DNA of 64,000 bases from Anaeramoeba flamelloides (GCA_027625915.1 JANTQA010000023.1:14198001-14262000), one strand, 5' to 3'; positions 47,201-58,660 are shown, counted from the first letter of the stretch. The notes: generated from the sequence alone by a model not told the origin. Numbers and translations: made by a program.

Positions 47201-50200
47201 ATTAATTTTTAAAAAATTTGTTACTTTTTTATTTATCCAAACATCTATCGAGTTGAAATCATTTTGGGTTAGATTGAAAATAACTAATACATAAAATAAT
47301 TGGCTAATACATATCGATTTAAACATTTGTAATTTTACTCCATTGGCTAATTGTTGTTGGTTAAAAATCATCTTGATTTTTTTAAAATTTGCTTTTACTT
47401 TTTTAAAGTTTTTTTTTAAATGTTTCTCTTTTTCAAGCCAAATTCCTAAATACTTTATTTCCGATAATTGGTTTGATTTTAAAGTTTTATCTTTATTTGG
47501 GTTCATTCCAAATCCTTGAATAATTTTAAAAATTAATATTAATTTTTTATCAATTTCTGAAATTGGTCCTTCCATTATTAAAATTAAATCATCTGCAAAC
47601 ATTTGAACATGATGTACTAAATTTGTTATTTTTTCAATTAAAAAATGGCTGATAAATCCAAACATTAATGGAGAAAGAGGAAAAAATTCTTTTTTTAAAG
47701 AAAAAGGAAGCATAAAAAAAATACATGGAAAAATAAACAAATTTTCAATTTATTAATAAGAAAAATAAAAAAAAATACACAAAATATCGACACCTTATAA
47801 GATTTTGATATAATTGTAAACTCTTTTTTTAAGTCAAAATTTCCAGTTTTATTGAATAAATAGAACAAATTCAATGAGTTTAATCCAATATCCTTCTCAA
47901 AATAAATTTTTAATTTTTAGTTCATGATCATTTTTTTGAATTCAGAATCTTTTATCTTTTTTTTTTTGAATTTTTCTTTTTCTTTTTTCATTTTCTTATT
48001 TTTTTTTTCTTTTTTTCTGTTCTACAGTGATCAAAATAATGCGTACAGAACGACTATATTTCGTGTTTCAAAATAAAATCTGTGTTTTCTTTTCTTCTTG
48101 TTACAAGATAAAATCCAGTCGGCTACTAAATAGTATACCTAAAAACGAATCATTTTTGAAAGCAAAGATCTGGATATTTTCAGTAAAAATTTAAATTATG
48201 CAGGAATGCAATTTTTTGAAAATTTTTAATATTATTCTCAATTTTTTTGAAATTTTTTTATTTTTTTGAGATAAAAATTTTCTTCAAAAATTAACTCGAT
48301 TTTTGGAGATAAATTTTGCAATTTATCCTTTATTTTTAGAATTTATTTTTAAATAATAGAACTTTAAGAAAAAAATACCATATTTATTTAGGGTTTATTA
48401 TCAGTTTCTTTGATCGGACGAGATATAGGTCTTCTATAACAACAAAACACACTTTTTTATTTTGAAACATGACTTAATTTTTTTTTTTTTGCACGGTTAA
48501 TTTTTACTACAATATGTTGTTTATTCTTTTTTTATTTAAATCAAATAAGAAAAAAAAATGTTTGGAAACTCCAAATTAACATTAAGAAAATTGAGGCTTT
48601 GTAAGTTCTTTTACAGTTCAGATATTTACTTTTCAAAAAGCTTATTATTAAAAATTTAATTTCCTAAAGAAATTGTGAAATTTTGTAAGGCTCATCCAAT
48701 AAAAGTGTCCCCAAAATTTTTTTTTATTTTTTTTTTTTTTTTCAAAATTTTTAGTTGATTTCAAGGTATTTCTTTAAAGTATTGATATCAACTCTAATCT
48801 GAAATTTATTATTTCTCTTATTTCAAAACAATCTTATATTGGCCAATTCTTAAAAAAATTTTGAAGATTTCATTTTTAGCTCAGGCACTTTTGAGTGAAA
48901 TTGAGTTAAATTATTAAATATCATTAATAATTCACTTTTGAATTATTACAAACACATAAAATTCAGAGATTTAAAAAATTAGATTAAAATCAAAAAAAAT
49001 AAAAAAAAAGTAACAAACAATTTTTGAAATGAACATTACAAATTTTTGATTACTGAACTTTCACTGAAAAAAGTTTAATAAGAAGATTTTTTTTTTTTAT
49101 AAATACTTTTAAAAGAGATTAATTTGTCTCAATTTTATAAATGATTATCTGTATTTTCAAAGATCTCTTTTTTTTTTTTTTCTAATTGTTGATCAAAAAA
49201 AAAAAAAAATATCAAAAAATTAAGTAAATCGAAAATAAAGAAAATTCAGTAGAAAAAGAAAGAAAAGAAAAATTAAGAAAATGAAAAATAAAGTAAATTT
49301 CGAAAAAACAAAAAAAAAAGAAAAAGAAAAAAAAAAACAAAATTTGAAAAATTAGAAAAAATGATTCTGATCCAAAAAATCAAAAAATTGAATTTTAGAA
49401 GAATACTAGGACAAAACCCTTACTACTAATTCCATTAACATTATAAAGTAAATCAACGTTTTTGACAAATATTTTTGATTATTTTGAAGATTAAATTCCT
49501 TTTAAAAAGATAAGCAACCAAACACTATTTAACCGTAATACCCAACTATTGAAAAAAATTTGTTTGATCTAATTTTTGAAAATATTTATAATTTTATTTT
49601 TATCAAAGTAAAAAAAAATTGGGTGAGAAGAGAGTTTTGTGATTGCGTGTTTACATTTTTAATTAATTCTTGTTGAAAAATATTGTTTATTTACTTTTTT
49701 GAAGTGATTTATTTTTAAAACTATTCAATTAAAAATAAATAATAAATAAATAAATAAATAAGGCTCTTAAAGATAAAGTAAAGTATTAACCATAATAACA
49801 ATATTTACAATATTGTTTTATAATGTTTTTTTTTTTCTTTGATTAATTAATTATTTAATACTTTTTGAAAAATTTAAAAGTTTTTGATGGTCAAGATAAT
49901 TATTTTATTTACCTATAAAAACATCATTTCGGTTAATTGGGTAATATAATTTTGAATAAAACTCAATATGTTTCTGAATTAAAAAAAAAAAAATACAAAA
50001 AATAAAATAGTTATTGATATAATTGCTGAAATTGGACTTTATTTATTGTTGATATTACTAGCTTTTGGCTGGACAATTACTCTTAAAGTTATTCCTCATA
50101 AAAAAACCTTATTTTCAGGAAGTCTAATTATTTTATTACTTTATGTTATTTTAATTATTGCTGCATATATGGTTATGGATTATGGAACACAATATATCGC

Positions 50201-52178
50201 ATTTGAAGCAGTACCAGGATTATTATTATTAATATTTAGAATTTTTATTTGTATTCTCTTTTGTGTTTGTATTATAAAATCATATTCAAGAACAAAAAAA
50301 ACAGAAAAAAAAACTTTTTTTAAAAAAGTTGGATTTTTTTATGGTCTTTGGTTTATTTTAGTACCAATTTTTGTATTTATTAGCTTTGCTCTTCCAGATA
50401 TTTATCGTGAAATTGTAAGTTGAAAATTTTTTTATTTTTTTTTTATTATGGATTTTTAACAATTTATATAAATATACAACTACTTTTCTTTTTAACTTGA
50501 AAAAAAAAAAATTCAGAATAAATCGAGACAAAAGATTTCTCATCTTTCTCTCGAAAATGGTTGTTTGTAGAAATTGCAATTGATTTTTCATTTTTTGTTT
50601 AATTTTAAAATGCCATTTTGAAATTAAATTTGAATTTTTTTCACAAAATTTAATTAAGTAAGTTAGTGAAAACAATACTGACATTCAAAAAATCCCTAAC
50701 AAGATTTTTAATTGTGGATATTAGTAGAATTGATGTGTAATTGCTGTTATTTAAAATTAAATCTTTTATTTTAGAGAAAAAAACAATTGTAAATTGTAAC
50801 CCCTCCCACTTATTAGAATGATGATTGATGAAATCACACTTGTTCAAAACACCATCTAGTCAATCAAAAAACAAGAATATAAATTATCATTTTCCAAACC
50901 CTCATAAATAACTCAATTGTTTTTCCAAAAAAGAAGATCTACACATGCTATCAAACAATTACTTGAGTATTCTATAAATACCTTACTTTAATGAACTTTA
51001 GGTAGGTTTATTATTAGGTTCATAAAAAAATTGATTATTTATAAAAAGGATTTGATTGAAATTATTTGAAATTACACAACAATTTTCCTAATATTCACAA
51101 TTAAAAATCTTGTCTGGGATTTTTTGAATGTCAGTATTGTTTTCACTAACTATAATATATTTTTTGAATAAGATAGTTTGGATAAACAAAAATATTCATA
51201 TTATTATCAATCGTTGATTCTTGATAAAAACTTGTGAAAAATAATTTAGAACATTATATTTTGACGGTTTTTTTCTTTTTTTCAAAAGTCAAATTTTAAT
51301 TTTAATACATGACACTCCTGATAATTTTCAAAATAACAAAAAAAAAGTTTTTTGTTATATTAAATGATTCATCTTTAAACTAAACTCTATTTTAAAAATT
51401 GTAACTCACCTGAAATAACAAATTGAAAAAAAAAAAATTATCCTTTAGTATTCAAGAACAATTAATAATTAAATCTGATCAATTTAATTCACTTTTAAAA
51501 CGTTCTGAATATATAAAAAAATGATATTTTAAAAATGAAAAAAAAAAAAAAAAATCAAAAATTAAAAAAAGTGAGTCACAATTTTTGAAATGAGCATCAT
51601 AGAATTTTTTATTACTGAACTTTCAATGAATAAAAGTTAAAACAATTTTTTAAAAAAGTAGATAAATTTTTTGTTTTGATTTAATAATTTTTCTTCTCTA
51701 TACTTTTAAGTGACCACAATTTCTTTTTCAATTGGTGTAATCACAGAAACTAAATACTTTTTTCAAAGTTTGGTTGATCTCCTTAATTTTCTAAAAAGAA
51801 AAAAAAATACTGGTTTAAACAATTTTAATATCATAAAACCGTTTACTTTTTCTTTTCTTTTTTATCATTAATTAAGAGGGCTTATAAAACGAAATAGACA
51901 TAAATTTTTTTTTTTTTTTTTTTTGATAAATACATTAATATTTATTTCTTAATATGATTTAATAGTTTACAACTAGTTGTATTTTAATTTTGGATTTTTT
52001 CGCGTATACATTTATGATATATATCCTTTGGCCAACTTCAACAAAAATTGAAACTTTAGGGTTTACCACAGAGGAAGCGCAGGAATTAAAATCGGGTTCA
52101 GATTGGGCAGCTTTAGCAGATGAAGTAGAATCATATTCATCTCTTTCTAGTAATTCTGAAGAAGATGAAAAACTATAA
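41298..52178 (+). CDS. GPR180/TMEM145-like seven-helix membrane protein, six exons
   Basis: Exons: 41298-41445, 41712-42029, 42179-42282, 43996-44119, 50011-50414, 51966-52178. All five junctions are GT-AG and phase-consistent (phases 1, 1, 0, 1, 0), giving 436 residues, the usual GPR180 length. Residues 1-23 are a signal peptide (KFLSIILLILLISNPSTA). The lumenal domain has WDFFTRFCF and YGNISWVV, as in GPR180/TMEM145, plus paired cysteines. Seven hydrophobic segments follow: exon 3 LEIVFFIFFLIITFVQIFL, exon 4 FFLYLIILRTGGLL, then SVIDIIAEIGLYLLLILLAF leading into GWTIT, a family hallmark, and later YGLWFILVPIFVFISFALP and FAYTFMIYILWP. The tail is acidic and Ser-rich (SSLSSNSEEDEKL). These GOST-type proteins sit in the secretory pathway or plasma membrane; their biochemical role is poorly known. 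The introns hold many repeats. The exon 1/2 junction is the least certain. Confidence 0.85.
42345..43515. repeat. Family C dispersed repeat, copy 3, split by family D
   Basis: Left part 42345-42560 (AACCAAGTCCAAAAATTAGA; GAGTTTTAATTGTAAAC) and right part 43277-43515 (AAAAGTGAATTTTTTGGATT; TGTGAAATTGGCTTTAAGAT) are contiguous in copies 1 and 4. Here they are parted by a 702-bp family D element. It lies in intron 3 of the GPR180-like gene. Confidence 0.75.
42571..43272. mobile_element. Family D element, copy 2 (CACTACAAGG termini)
   Basis: The ends are perfect inverted repeats, CACTACAAGGAAAATTT and its complement. The inverted match extends 4 bp further out on each side (ACTA/TAGT), so the target duplication cannot be read with certainty (TA is possible). 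The terminal motif CACTACAAGGAAAA is strikingly like the consensus of plant CACTA (EnSpm) elements. Without a transposase that is only suggestive. Length 702 bp, no coding capacity. Inserted in family C copy 3. Confidence 0.85.
43640..43870. repeat. Family O repeat, copy 1
   Basis: GGATTTATTGTTAAGGGTTG and TTAATCTGTTAAAAAGGGA are also found, in order, at 45930-46135. The two copies lie in neighbouring introns of the same gene (43640 in intron 3, 45930 in intron 4). Confidence 0.6.
45066..45550. mobile_element. Family A inverted-repeat element, copy 4
   Basis: Left end ATAGTAGTTAAAAAAATACC; right end TTCGGTATTTTCTTCACTAC. Both arms carry the CCGAAC variant. ~485 bp, with a deletion relative to copy 1 near 45465. 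It is in intron 4 of the GPR180-like gene. 44120-45065 of the same intron has no recognised content. Confidence 0.85.
45695..45810. repeat. Family F fragment, copy 2
   Basis: Holds AATCTTTGATTTTACTCCAT and TCTTGACGGCACTCTTCGGC, matching the C/G-containing block of copy 1. Confidence 0.6.
45930..46135. repeat. Family O repeat, copy 2
   Basis: GGATTTATTCGTAAGGGTTA and TCTTAATCTGTTAAAGAGAG, as in copy 1. It lies in intron 4 of the GPR180-like gene. Confidence 0.6.
46672..47745 (-). mobile_element. LINE (non-LTR retrotransposon) 3' fragment, 5'-truncated
   Basis: On the minus strand 47740-47141 encodes the second half of a reverse transcriptase: FFPLSPLMFGFI (the PLSPLLF block), HVQMFADDLILIM (catalytic FADD box), IKYLGIWLEKEKHLK (the YLG block) and a thumb region. 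After an in-frame TAG at about 47143 and a shift at a poly-A run near 47060, 47035-46672 continues with the C-terminal region and a CX2C-X13-HX4C knuckle (CNLC...HFLWDC) typical of LINE ORF2 proteins. The palm N-terminal half and any endonuclease are missing, so the copy is truncated at its 5' end and dead. The clade cannot be set from this. It sits antisense in intron 4 of the GPR180-like gene. Confidence 0.85.
47746..50010. other. Remainder of intron 4 of the GPR180-like gene
   Basis: A+T-rich sequence with long poly-T and poly-A. It includes a family L copy at 48880-49090 (ACAATTTTTGAAATGAACAT; CTGAACTTTCACTG), a family J/G end at about 49345-49400 (GAAAAAATGATTCTGAT) and a short AATA tandem run at 49742-49760. 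No exon is recognised. Confidence 0.5.
50661..51151. mobile_element. Family A inverted-repeat element, copy 5
   Basis: The best arm match in the family: left AGTTAGTGAAAACAATACTG and the right end its exact complement, continuing through GACATTCAAAAAATCCC in both arms. The CATTCAAAA variant is private to this copy. It lies in intron 5 of the GPR180-like gene. Confidence 0.9.
51410..51650. repeat. Family L dispersed repeat, copy 3
   Basis: TTTAGTATTCAAGAACAATT and TTGAAATGAGCATCATAGAA match 26760-27010 in order. It lies in intron 5 of the GPR180-like gene. Confidence 0.6.
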
Positions 52179-52349
52179 GATGAAAATTACATTCAAATTA
52201 AAAAATATCGCAATTATAATAACAAATATTAATCATAATAATAATAATGATATAAATAAAAATAATTAATAAATTTTATCAATAAGTAAGCTTTGATTAT
52301 TAATTTAAATTACTTTATTTTTTTGATTTTTTTTTTTTTTTAATTATAA

Positions 52350-52830
52350 ACCAAAATTCAAAATTTTCCACCCAGATAAAACAGTTCAAAGAATTACAAG
52401 AATATAATTTACATTCAAATTGGAGATAATTTTCATTTTTGTAAAATATAAATGTAATTTTTGTATCTTTGAGTTTTTTGTTTTCATATTATTTTTTGAA
52501 TTATGTAACCTGTTTTGTTCTAAGAAATAATTATTTTTGATTGACTGGTATTGGGTTTATTTGAGTTCTTCAAATAGAAGAACTCAAATAAAATTAGTTA
52601 ATGTTAGTCTCTAACAATTTGATCGAATAATATTTTTTATAAAATTTAAACAATTTTATCAATACATTTTTTGGTTTTGCTCTCTTCTAAAATTTTTAAC
52701 ACACCCTTAATTTTTTAGTATTGATAATTATTGATTTTTTTTGTTTTGTTAGTATTGATAATTTATAAATAATTGTTAAGGTTTCAATTATCGAATGATT
52801 CTAATTTGGCATTTCTTCTTGGATTTATTA
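52350..52830. repeat. Family K dispersed repeat, copy 2
   Basis: CAAAATTCAAAATTTTCC, CATTCAAATTGGAGATAATT and AAATAAAATTAGTTAATG align with 35125-35700. It includes a local 12-bp hairpin GAGTTCTTCAAATAGAAGAACTC-like at 52563-52590. Confidence 0.6.
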
Positions 52831-53084
52831 AATTAGATTTTTTTTTTTTTCAAATTTTGTTTCTTGGCATGTTAAAAAATTTGAAATGGGGTTTATAGTT
52901 AATTTTTGAAATTCTTTTTTAAAGTAATTAAAGGATAAAAGGTTAATAATGTCAATTGTTTTCGAAATAATTATATTTAACTATAATGTGAAAAATTAGT
53001 AGAATATTCTTTAACATATCTAATAAACTATATTTCAGCCAAAGATCCCATTCAAATATGAAAAATTTATTTTTTTTCAGTTTC

Positions 53085-53560
53085 AATCAAACTACAATTG
53101 TTTAGAAATAAGTCAAATAATAAACTTGAGTTAGAGCTGAGATTCATAATAGAAATACCCAAACAACTCTTAAATTCAGAAAAAAAAAATGTTAAAAAAA
53201 TTTTTTTTGGTATCTTTCTCCTGAACATTTCGTGCAAAATACCTCAATTTCTTTGGAAAATTAAAATTTTTGACAAAAAATTTTTTTAATTGTAAACATA
53301 TTCATTAAAAAATTAAAATAAAAATCCCCAATTTTCAGTATGTTAATTTTGAGTTTAGAAGGATTTTTTTTTCATATTTCAAATAAACTTTTTTAAAAAA
53401 AAGAAAAAAAAATAACAAAATGAGAAAAAATATTCAGATTTAAAAATTTAAAATTCATTTTGAGAAGAAAAATGTATTAAACTCAGAGAATATGTTCTAT
53501 TTATTCAATAAAGTTGTTCCTCTTTGACTGAAAAAAGTTTATATCTTCAGGTCAATCTTT
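53085..53560. repeat. Family J dispersed repeat, copy 2
   Basis: Aligns with 33270-33800 (GTTTAGAAATAAGTCAAATA; CAATTTCTTTGGAAAATTAA; CCTCTTTGACTGAAAAAAGT). 53565-54600 beyond it holds a short (TA)n near 53727 and nothing else recognisable. Confidence 0.65.
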
Positions 53561-54604
53561 TCCAGGGCTGTAATTCCATTTTTATGCTACTTCAGATAAG
53601 AAAGGTGTTTTTTATTTAATAATTTTCTTTTGTTTTTTTGATTTTAAAAAAAATAATATTAAGAATGTGTACTATTTATATTTAACATCATAAAGAATAA
53701 AATAAATGGTAAATTAAAACATTATATATATATATATATATTTCCAAATTTAAATCATTAATTATGACAAATTGAAAATATAGAGAAAAAACTCTTTTTA
53801 AAATTTAAATAATACGAAAATAACTATTATTTTATTGATTTTTTTTTTCAAATTTGTTGTATGTTTCCTTTTTGTGGATTATAACTTCAAGTGGCCGTTG
53901 TCGAATAATAAGAATCTTTTAATTATTACAATTTTTGATTATTATTTAAACTAATCTCGATTAAAAATCAGAAATATCCATAATTATAAAATATATCAAA
54001 TGACAGCCCTTTTAAGTTAAATAGTTAAGAAATTTGGAATTTATTGGTTCTATATATTATTAATTTTTTTTTCTATCAAATTATTTTTTTCCGTTTCGTT
54101 GGTAATTTTTAAATCAAGTGAATAAACTTTGTAATATCAAAAAAAAAAAATATTTGAATTCTTAAACTAATTCATATATTACAAAAATATGTAAAATAAA
54201 ATGAAACGTACCATTCTTATTGATAAAACAAAATTAAAAATTGAAAATATGAGAGTTTCAGTAAAACAAAAAAAAAAGTAATTTAAAAAAGTAATCAAAA
54301 AAGTTATCTCGTTCTTATTTAGTAAAATGAATTCAATCCAATCAAAGAACAAAAAATAAAATCAAATGGAATTTTGGCCATTAATTGAACTAAAAAAGAA
54401 ATAAATAAGTACACATATAATAAAAAATTTCTTAGAATAAAATAAAATGATATTCAGTTTCCCTTAATTGTAAAGTCAGCTAAAATGATAAATTTTAAAC
54501 ATTTCTTTAAAATTTTGGAAAATTGTCATTATATTTTTTTTAATTTGAGAAAATGGAGTAAAATGTCTTTATTTCTCTTTATTTTTATTTCTTATTTTAA
54601 AAAA

Positions 54605-54965
54605 ATCTGAATGGATGTTTTTTAGGTTTAAAGTTTATTTGGAAATCTATTGATTTTCGTTAGGTTTTTTTGAGTTTTCTGTTTTTTTGTGAAATGTTTT
54701 AGGTTTTTTTGAGGTTTTCTATTTTATTTCCAAAATCTATTGATTTTCCAAATAAATAGAAAATTGAAAAAAACCTAATGCAAATCAATAGATTTCACAA
54801 ATTAAATAGAAAACCTCAAAAAAACCTCGAACACTTAACACATAAAACAGAAAACTTCAAGAAAAACCCCTAACGGTTTTCCTGGATTCAAAAGAATTGG
54901 GTAAAATCAAAGATTTTTCTCTATTCTTTAGAATCTCAAGAAAAGGAATTCTGTTTTTAGTAGTT
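54605..54965. repeat. Family F palindromic repeat, copy 3
   Basis: Alternating inverted blocks: AAATCTATTGATTTTCGTTA, its complement near 54775, TTGAGGTTTTCTATTTTATT and its complement near 54800, then CCCTAACGGTTTTCCTGGAT and the AAAATCAAAGATTTTTCTCT block shared with copy 1. Confidence 0.65.
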
Positions 54966-55019
54966 TCTTAAAGAATAAAAAAAAAAATTGGGTATTCTAA
55001 TAAGCCTTCTACTCACCAT

Positions 55020-55300
55020 ATAAAAATAAGGTATGATAATAAAAAAATCAAAATTCTTTATTTACAACTCAAAGAAAATTTTAAGCTATCCATCAAGTTT
55101 AACAATTCTAAAATTCAGAACATTCACTAACTGCTTAAATAGATATTACTTTGTAATTAATAAAAATTCAAATGAATTTTGTGCTTTATGTTCAAAGTAT
55201 AAACAGAAGGAAATTAGAAAATATTGATCATTTTTTATGGATATGTCCTTTTTATTATAAAAATAGATTAATTTTTCAAAAATAAATTAAAATAATCTTA
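55020..55300 (+). mobile_element. LINE 3' fragment, second copy
   Basis: Translates to TILKFRTFTNCLNRYYFV, clearly related to the SILKPRNFTNYLNRYSYV of the 46672-47745 fragment, followed by FCALCSKYKQ. After a one-base frame change near 55210 it continues ENIDHFLWICPFYYKNR and stops. This is the C-terminal zinc knuckle of the same kind of element. Only the last ~90 residues remain, and divergence from the first copy indicates two separate old insertions. Confidence 0.75.
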
Positions 55301-55519
55301 TCTTAATTCGTTAATTGTAAACCAAGACAGTTTCAAAAGTATTTTCATTAATTAATAATTGTGAAATCTATGATTTTAAGCTTACATTTCTGAAAAGGAA
55401 ATTTAATTATAATTTCATCTAGAGTGTACTTTACTATTCCCGAATTTATGAAAAAAAAAATTTAAATTTTATTAATTTGAAATTTTACATTACTATTCCA
55501 GAAAAGAAATCCACAATGG

Positions 55520-55920
55520 AAAAAAAATGCTAAAACGATTTTAATTGTTAAACATTCGTAAAAGTTATCATTTTTCAGTTTTTTTTTTAATTCTTTTTTA
55601 GTTCATTTTAAAAACAATAATCAAGTCCAAAAATTAAGATTGATTATTTTGAATTGGAATACAATTCAAAAAAACAAATAAAATCAAAAATTTTAGCATC
55701 TTCAATTTTTCCAAATTTGATTTTAATTGCAAACTTTATTAAAAATCACTTTTTCTGGATTTTTTGAAATATTTTTCCATTATTGTGAAATTGGCTTTAA
55801 GATTTAAACGCTAGGTATTAATTTTGTTTGAGTTATTTCAGATTCAAATATCTTTATTGATCAGTTGAAAATAAGTAGAAAAATAATAAAAAATTTTTTG
55901 AATAAATGGCTTTATCCAGT
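55520..55920. repeat. Family C dispersed repeat, copy 4
   Basis: Holds AATCAAGTCCAAAAATTAAG, GATTTTAATTGCAAAC and TGTGAAATTGGCTTTAAGAT in order, uninterrupted. It therefore shows what the family looks like at the site where copy 3 was split. 55920-56670 has no recognised content. Confidence 0.65.
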
Positions 55921-56674
55921 TTGGGGATTAAAATCTTGTTTTTTTTTTTTTTCATTTCAGTCGAAAAACATTGAATTCTCAAAAATTTTTCTATTTTTAA
56001 ATATATAGCTCCGATTGCAAGTCTGTCAGTTTCACAAGGTTGATAGTTGAGCATTTTTTGAGATCTAAAAAATTTTTATTTTCATTTTTATTCTTTTTTG
56101 AAATGAATTGCCTTAACGATCAGAAACAAACAAAATTATCACATGATAAATATAAAGAGTGATAAATAATCACAAATTGAATTAAATAGAATTGAATCAA
56201 TATCGCACTGAAAGAACATGGTTTGGGCTTCAATAGAATAAATTCCAGCATTTGGACATATAAAGCAAGAAAAAGATTGATTTGTTTTCATTTTCAGTAT
56301 TGAAATCATTTAATTTTTGTGTTTGAGATCCTATGGATTGTTTTTTTTAGCTCGTTGAATTTTTTCCCTTGAGATCTTTAAATCTTTTTGATATTTTCTT
56401 TTCTTTTTTTGAGCCAAAAGAAACGCACTTCCACATGATCATTTTTTAAGAATAACCCGTTATTCACGGTTTGTATAAAATCTCTAGAAATGACTGTAAC
56501 CTTATAGATAAAAATTCTTTGTTTCCAAAGAATTAAAAACAATTGTAAATTCAAACGAAAATTTAATTACAAAAAGCAATGTATTATAAATTATAAATAC
56601 ACGATCAAAGCCGGTCAAGAGTAAGAATTTAAAAAAATTTATTGACAAATTGTAAAATAAAACAAAGAAATTGA

Positions 56675-57671
56675 TTAGAACCCAGAATAGACATTTTCTT
56701 TTGGCTTTGGTTTGGGTACCAGTTGGTCCTTTTCTTGGAGAGAAGAAAGATCGGAATTATATTCAATTAATTCTGGCCTGTTAATTTTTTGTTTATTGAT
56801 TCTATCATTCCTGCGTTTTGTCAGGATACCAGATATCGTCGCCAAAATTATAAATGCAATGACCCCAAATAAAACTAAGTAAAACTCTGAAGATACTGTA
56901 CAACTCTATCAGTATTTAATTGTTTGTGATTTTTTTTTTTTTTGAAAAATAATGAAAAAAGGATCAACAATAAATGTTTGAAAAAAGTTAAAAATAAAAA
57001 ACAAAAAAAAAAGGATTCGGGAAATTCAAAAGAAAAATTATGAAAAAAAAAACAAAGGCAAATACATCTTGGCCCTTCTTTGACTTTGTTAAAACAGCAC
57101 ACTTTACAGGAGTAGTGCACCTTGAGGAGCACTTGTAATTTTCTGGACAAATTTTTGGATTTTCAGTGCGATCCTGATCACAGTATGTGCCTGCTGGGCA
57201 ATCAAGACACTGGGCAACTGAAGTGGACTTTTCTGATTTTGTATATTTGCCCTTCCCACAATTAATACATTTGCTTTGTGACATCAGGGACTGGTACGCT
57301 CCGAATGGGCAATTAACACAAGAAGTCATTCCAATCTCGTAAGCGTATGTTCCCTTTGAACAAGACTTACAGAGCGATCCCAACTTATTATTGTAAAAGC
57401 CCAATTGGCATTCAATACAACAGCTTTTGTCAAAATTATTCTCAAAGCCGGGGCCACAGGGAATGCAGACACTTCTATTTGAAGAAGAGTAATAGCCGTC
57501 ATGGCACGGGACACATTCCTTTGTGTCAGGACAAAATCCAGCTGGACAAAATGAGCAATTCACCGAGTTTGAAATTGTTCCAGCAGGGCACACTTTACAG
57601 CACCTACACGTTGTAAATAGAAAGACAAATATTGTGATTACAGAAATTGGATTTGTGAACACAAAACGCAT
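56675..57671 (-). CDS. Cysteine-rich type I membrane protein, two exons
   Basis: Exon 1 is 57671-57066 and exon 2 is 56884-56675, joined GAT|GTATTT to CAGAG|TTTTAC in phase 0, for 271 residues. Residues 1-24 are a signal peptide. Residues ~25-200 contain some thirty cysteines in repeating CxxCxxGxY(x)n units (CPAGTISNSVNCSFCPAGFC, CVPCHDGYYSSSNRSVCIPC, CINCGKGKYTKSEKS). This is the ephrin-receptor-like GCC2/GCC3 or TNFR-like style common in protist surface proteins. Exon 2 supplies the membrane segment (FYLVLFGVIAFIILATISGI), a basic stop-transfer TKRRNDR, and a ~45-residue tail ending ENVYSGF, whose YSGF could be a sorting signal. Ligand and role are unknown. Without the splice the reading frame would end in a nonsense hydrophobic tail, so the two-exon model is preferred. 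Confidence 0.82.
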
Positions 57672-58655
57672 CCTAATATTGTAATCTAGAGGAAAGTTCG
57701 TCCCAAAAAAAAAAAAAGTAATTATTAAAAAATGATTCGAATTCTGTATTTTGCGAGTCGTCTCTCAACTTTGACTTAAAAGTCTCGTGAAAAAGATCAC
57801 TTGTTTTGTTAATACAAACGTTATGAAAGCTTAATTATTTTTTTAAAATTTTTCTTTTTATCAGAGATTGTTTTTTCAAAACAAGTGGAAAAATTATACT
57901 TCTATTAATTATATAATTACCATTCAATCTTTAATTGTGTTTTTTTAACTTTAGTAATTTAATGGTCAAACTTTGAGGCAAGAAGGCATTTCTCTTTTAA
58001 AAGAATTTTCACCTAGTTTTTTTCCAAGAAATATATTTATTTAAAAATCATTACTTTGAAACATATTAATAGAGTTCAGTTATTAAAAGTTTTAAATTTA
58101 AAAACGTAATCTAATTTTTGATACAAAATCATTCTGAAATATTCAATTGAAAAACTAAAGAATTAAATGACGATTTTCACTGATCCTAGGTTGTACCCTT
58201 TGTTCAGTGTTAGATAAGTAATACTTTCATTTTAAACGGACATAATTGAAATTATAATAGTCAGCTAAATAGTTCATCCTTTTCGAAGAAACTCTTGTCA
58301 AGGACTACTAATGGTAGTCTTGTTTTAAAATTTAAGGGACTAATCACTATTAAATTTTTTTACCTAAATTTAATAGAGACTTTTAAAATATTTTGTTAAT
58401 TACTTTGATTTGAAAAAACCTGTTTATTTTTAATATGGTACATATTTCGAGATAAGGAACCCTTCTTTAGAAATTGGTCAAAAAAAAATAATAGAGACTA
58501 GTCCCATAAGGGAAATTTGAACTTTTTGGAAAATAAAGAGAAACAGAAAAAAAAAAAAACTAACACATTTAAAATTGGGAAACCCATAATAGAACATCCA
58601 AAATCGAAAAGTAAAATCAAATAAAAAGAGAAGCAAATTAACAACAAAGAATAAT
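57672..58655. other. Spacer upstream of the cysteine-rich gene
   Basis: No gene or element is recognised. Presumed promoter of the minus-strand gene at its left end. Confidence 0.45.
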
Positions 58656-58660
58656 TCATT

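Noticed and set aside
57326-57616. Frames overlapping the cysteine-rich ectodomain
   Set aside because: The cysteine pattern and signal peptide are only in the 57671 frame.
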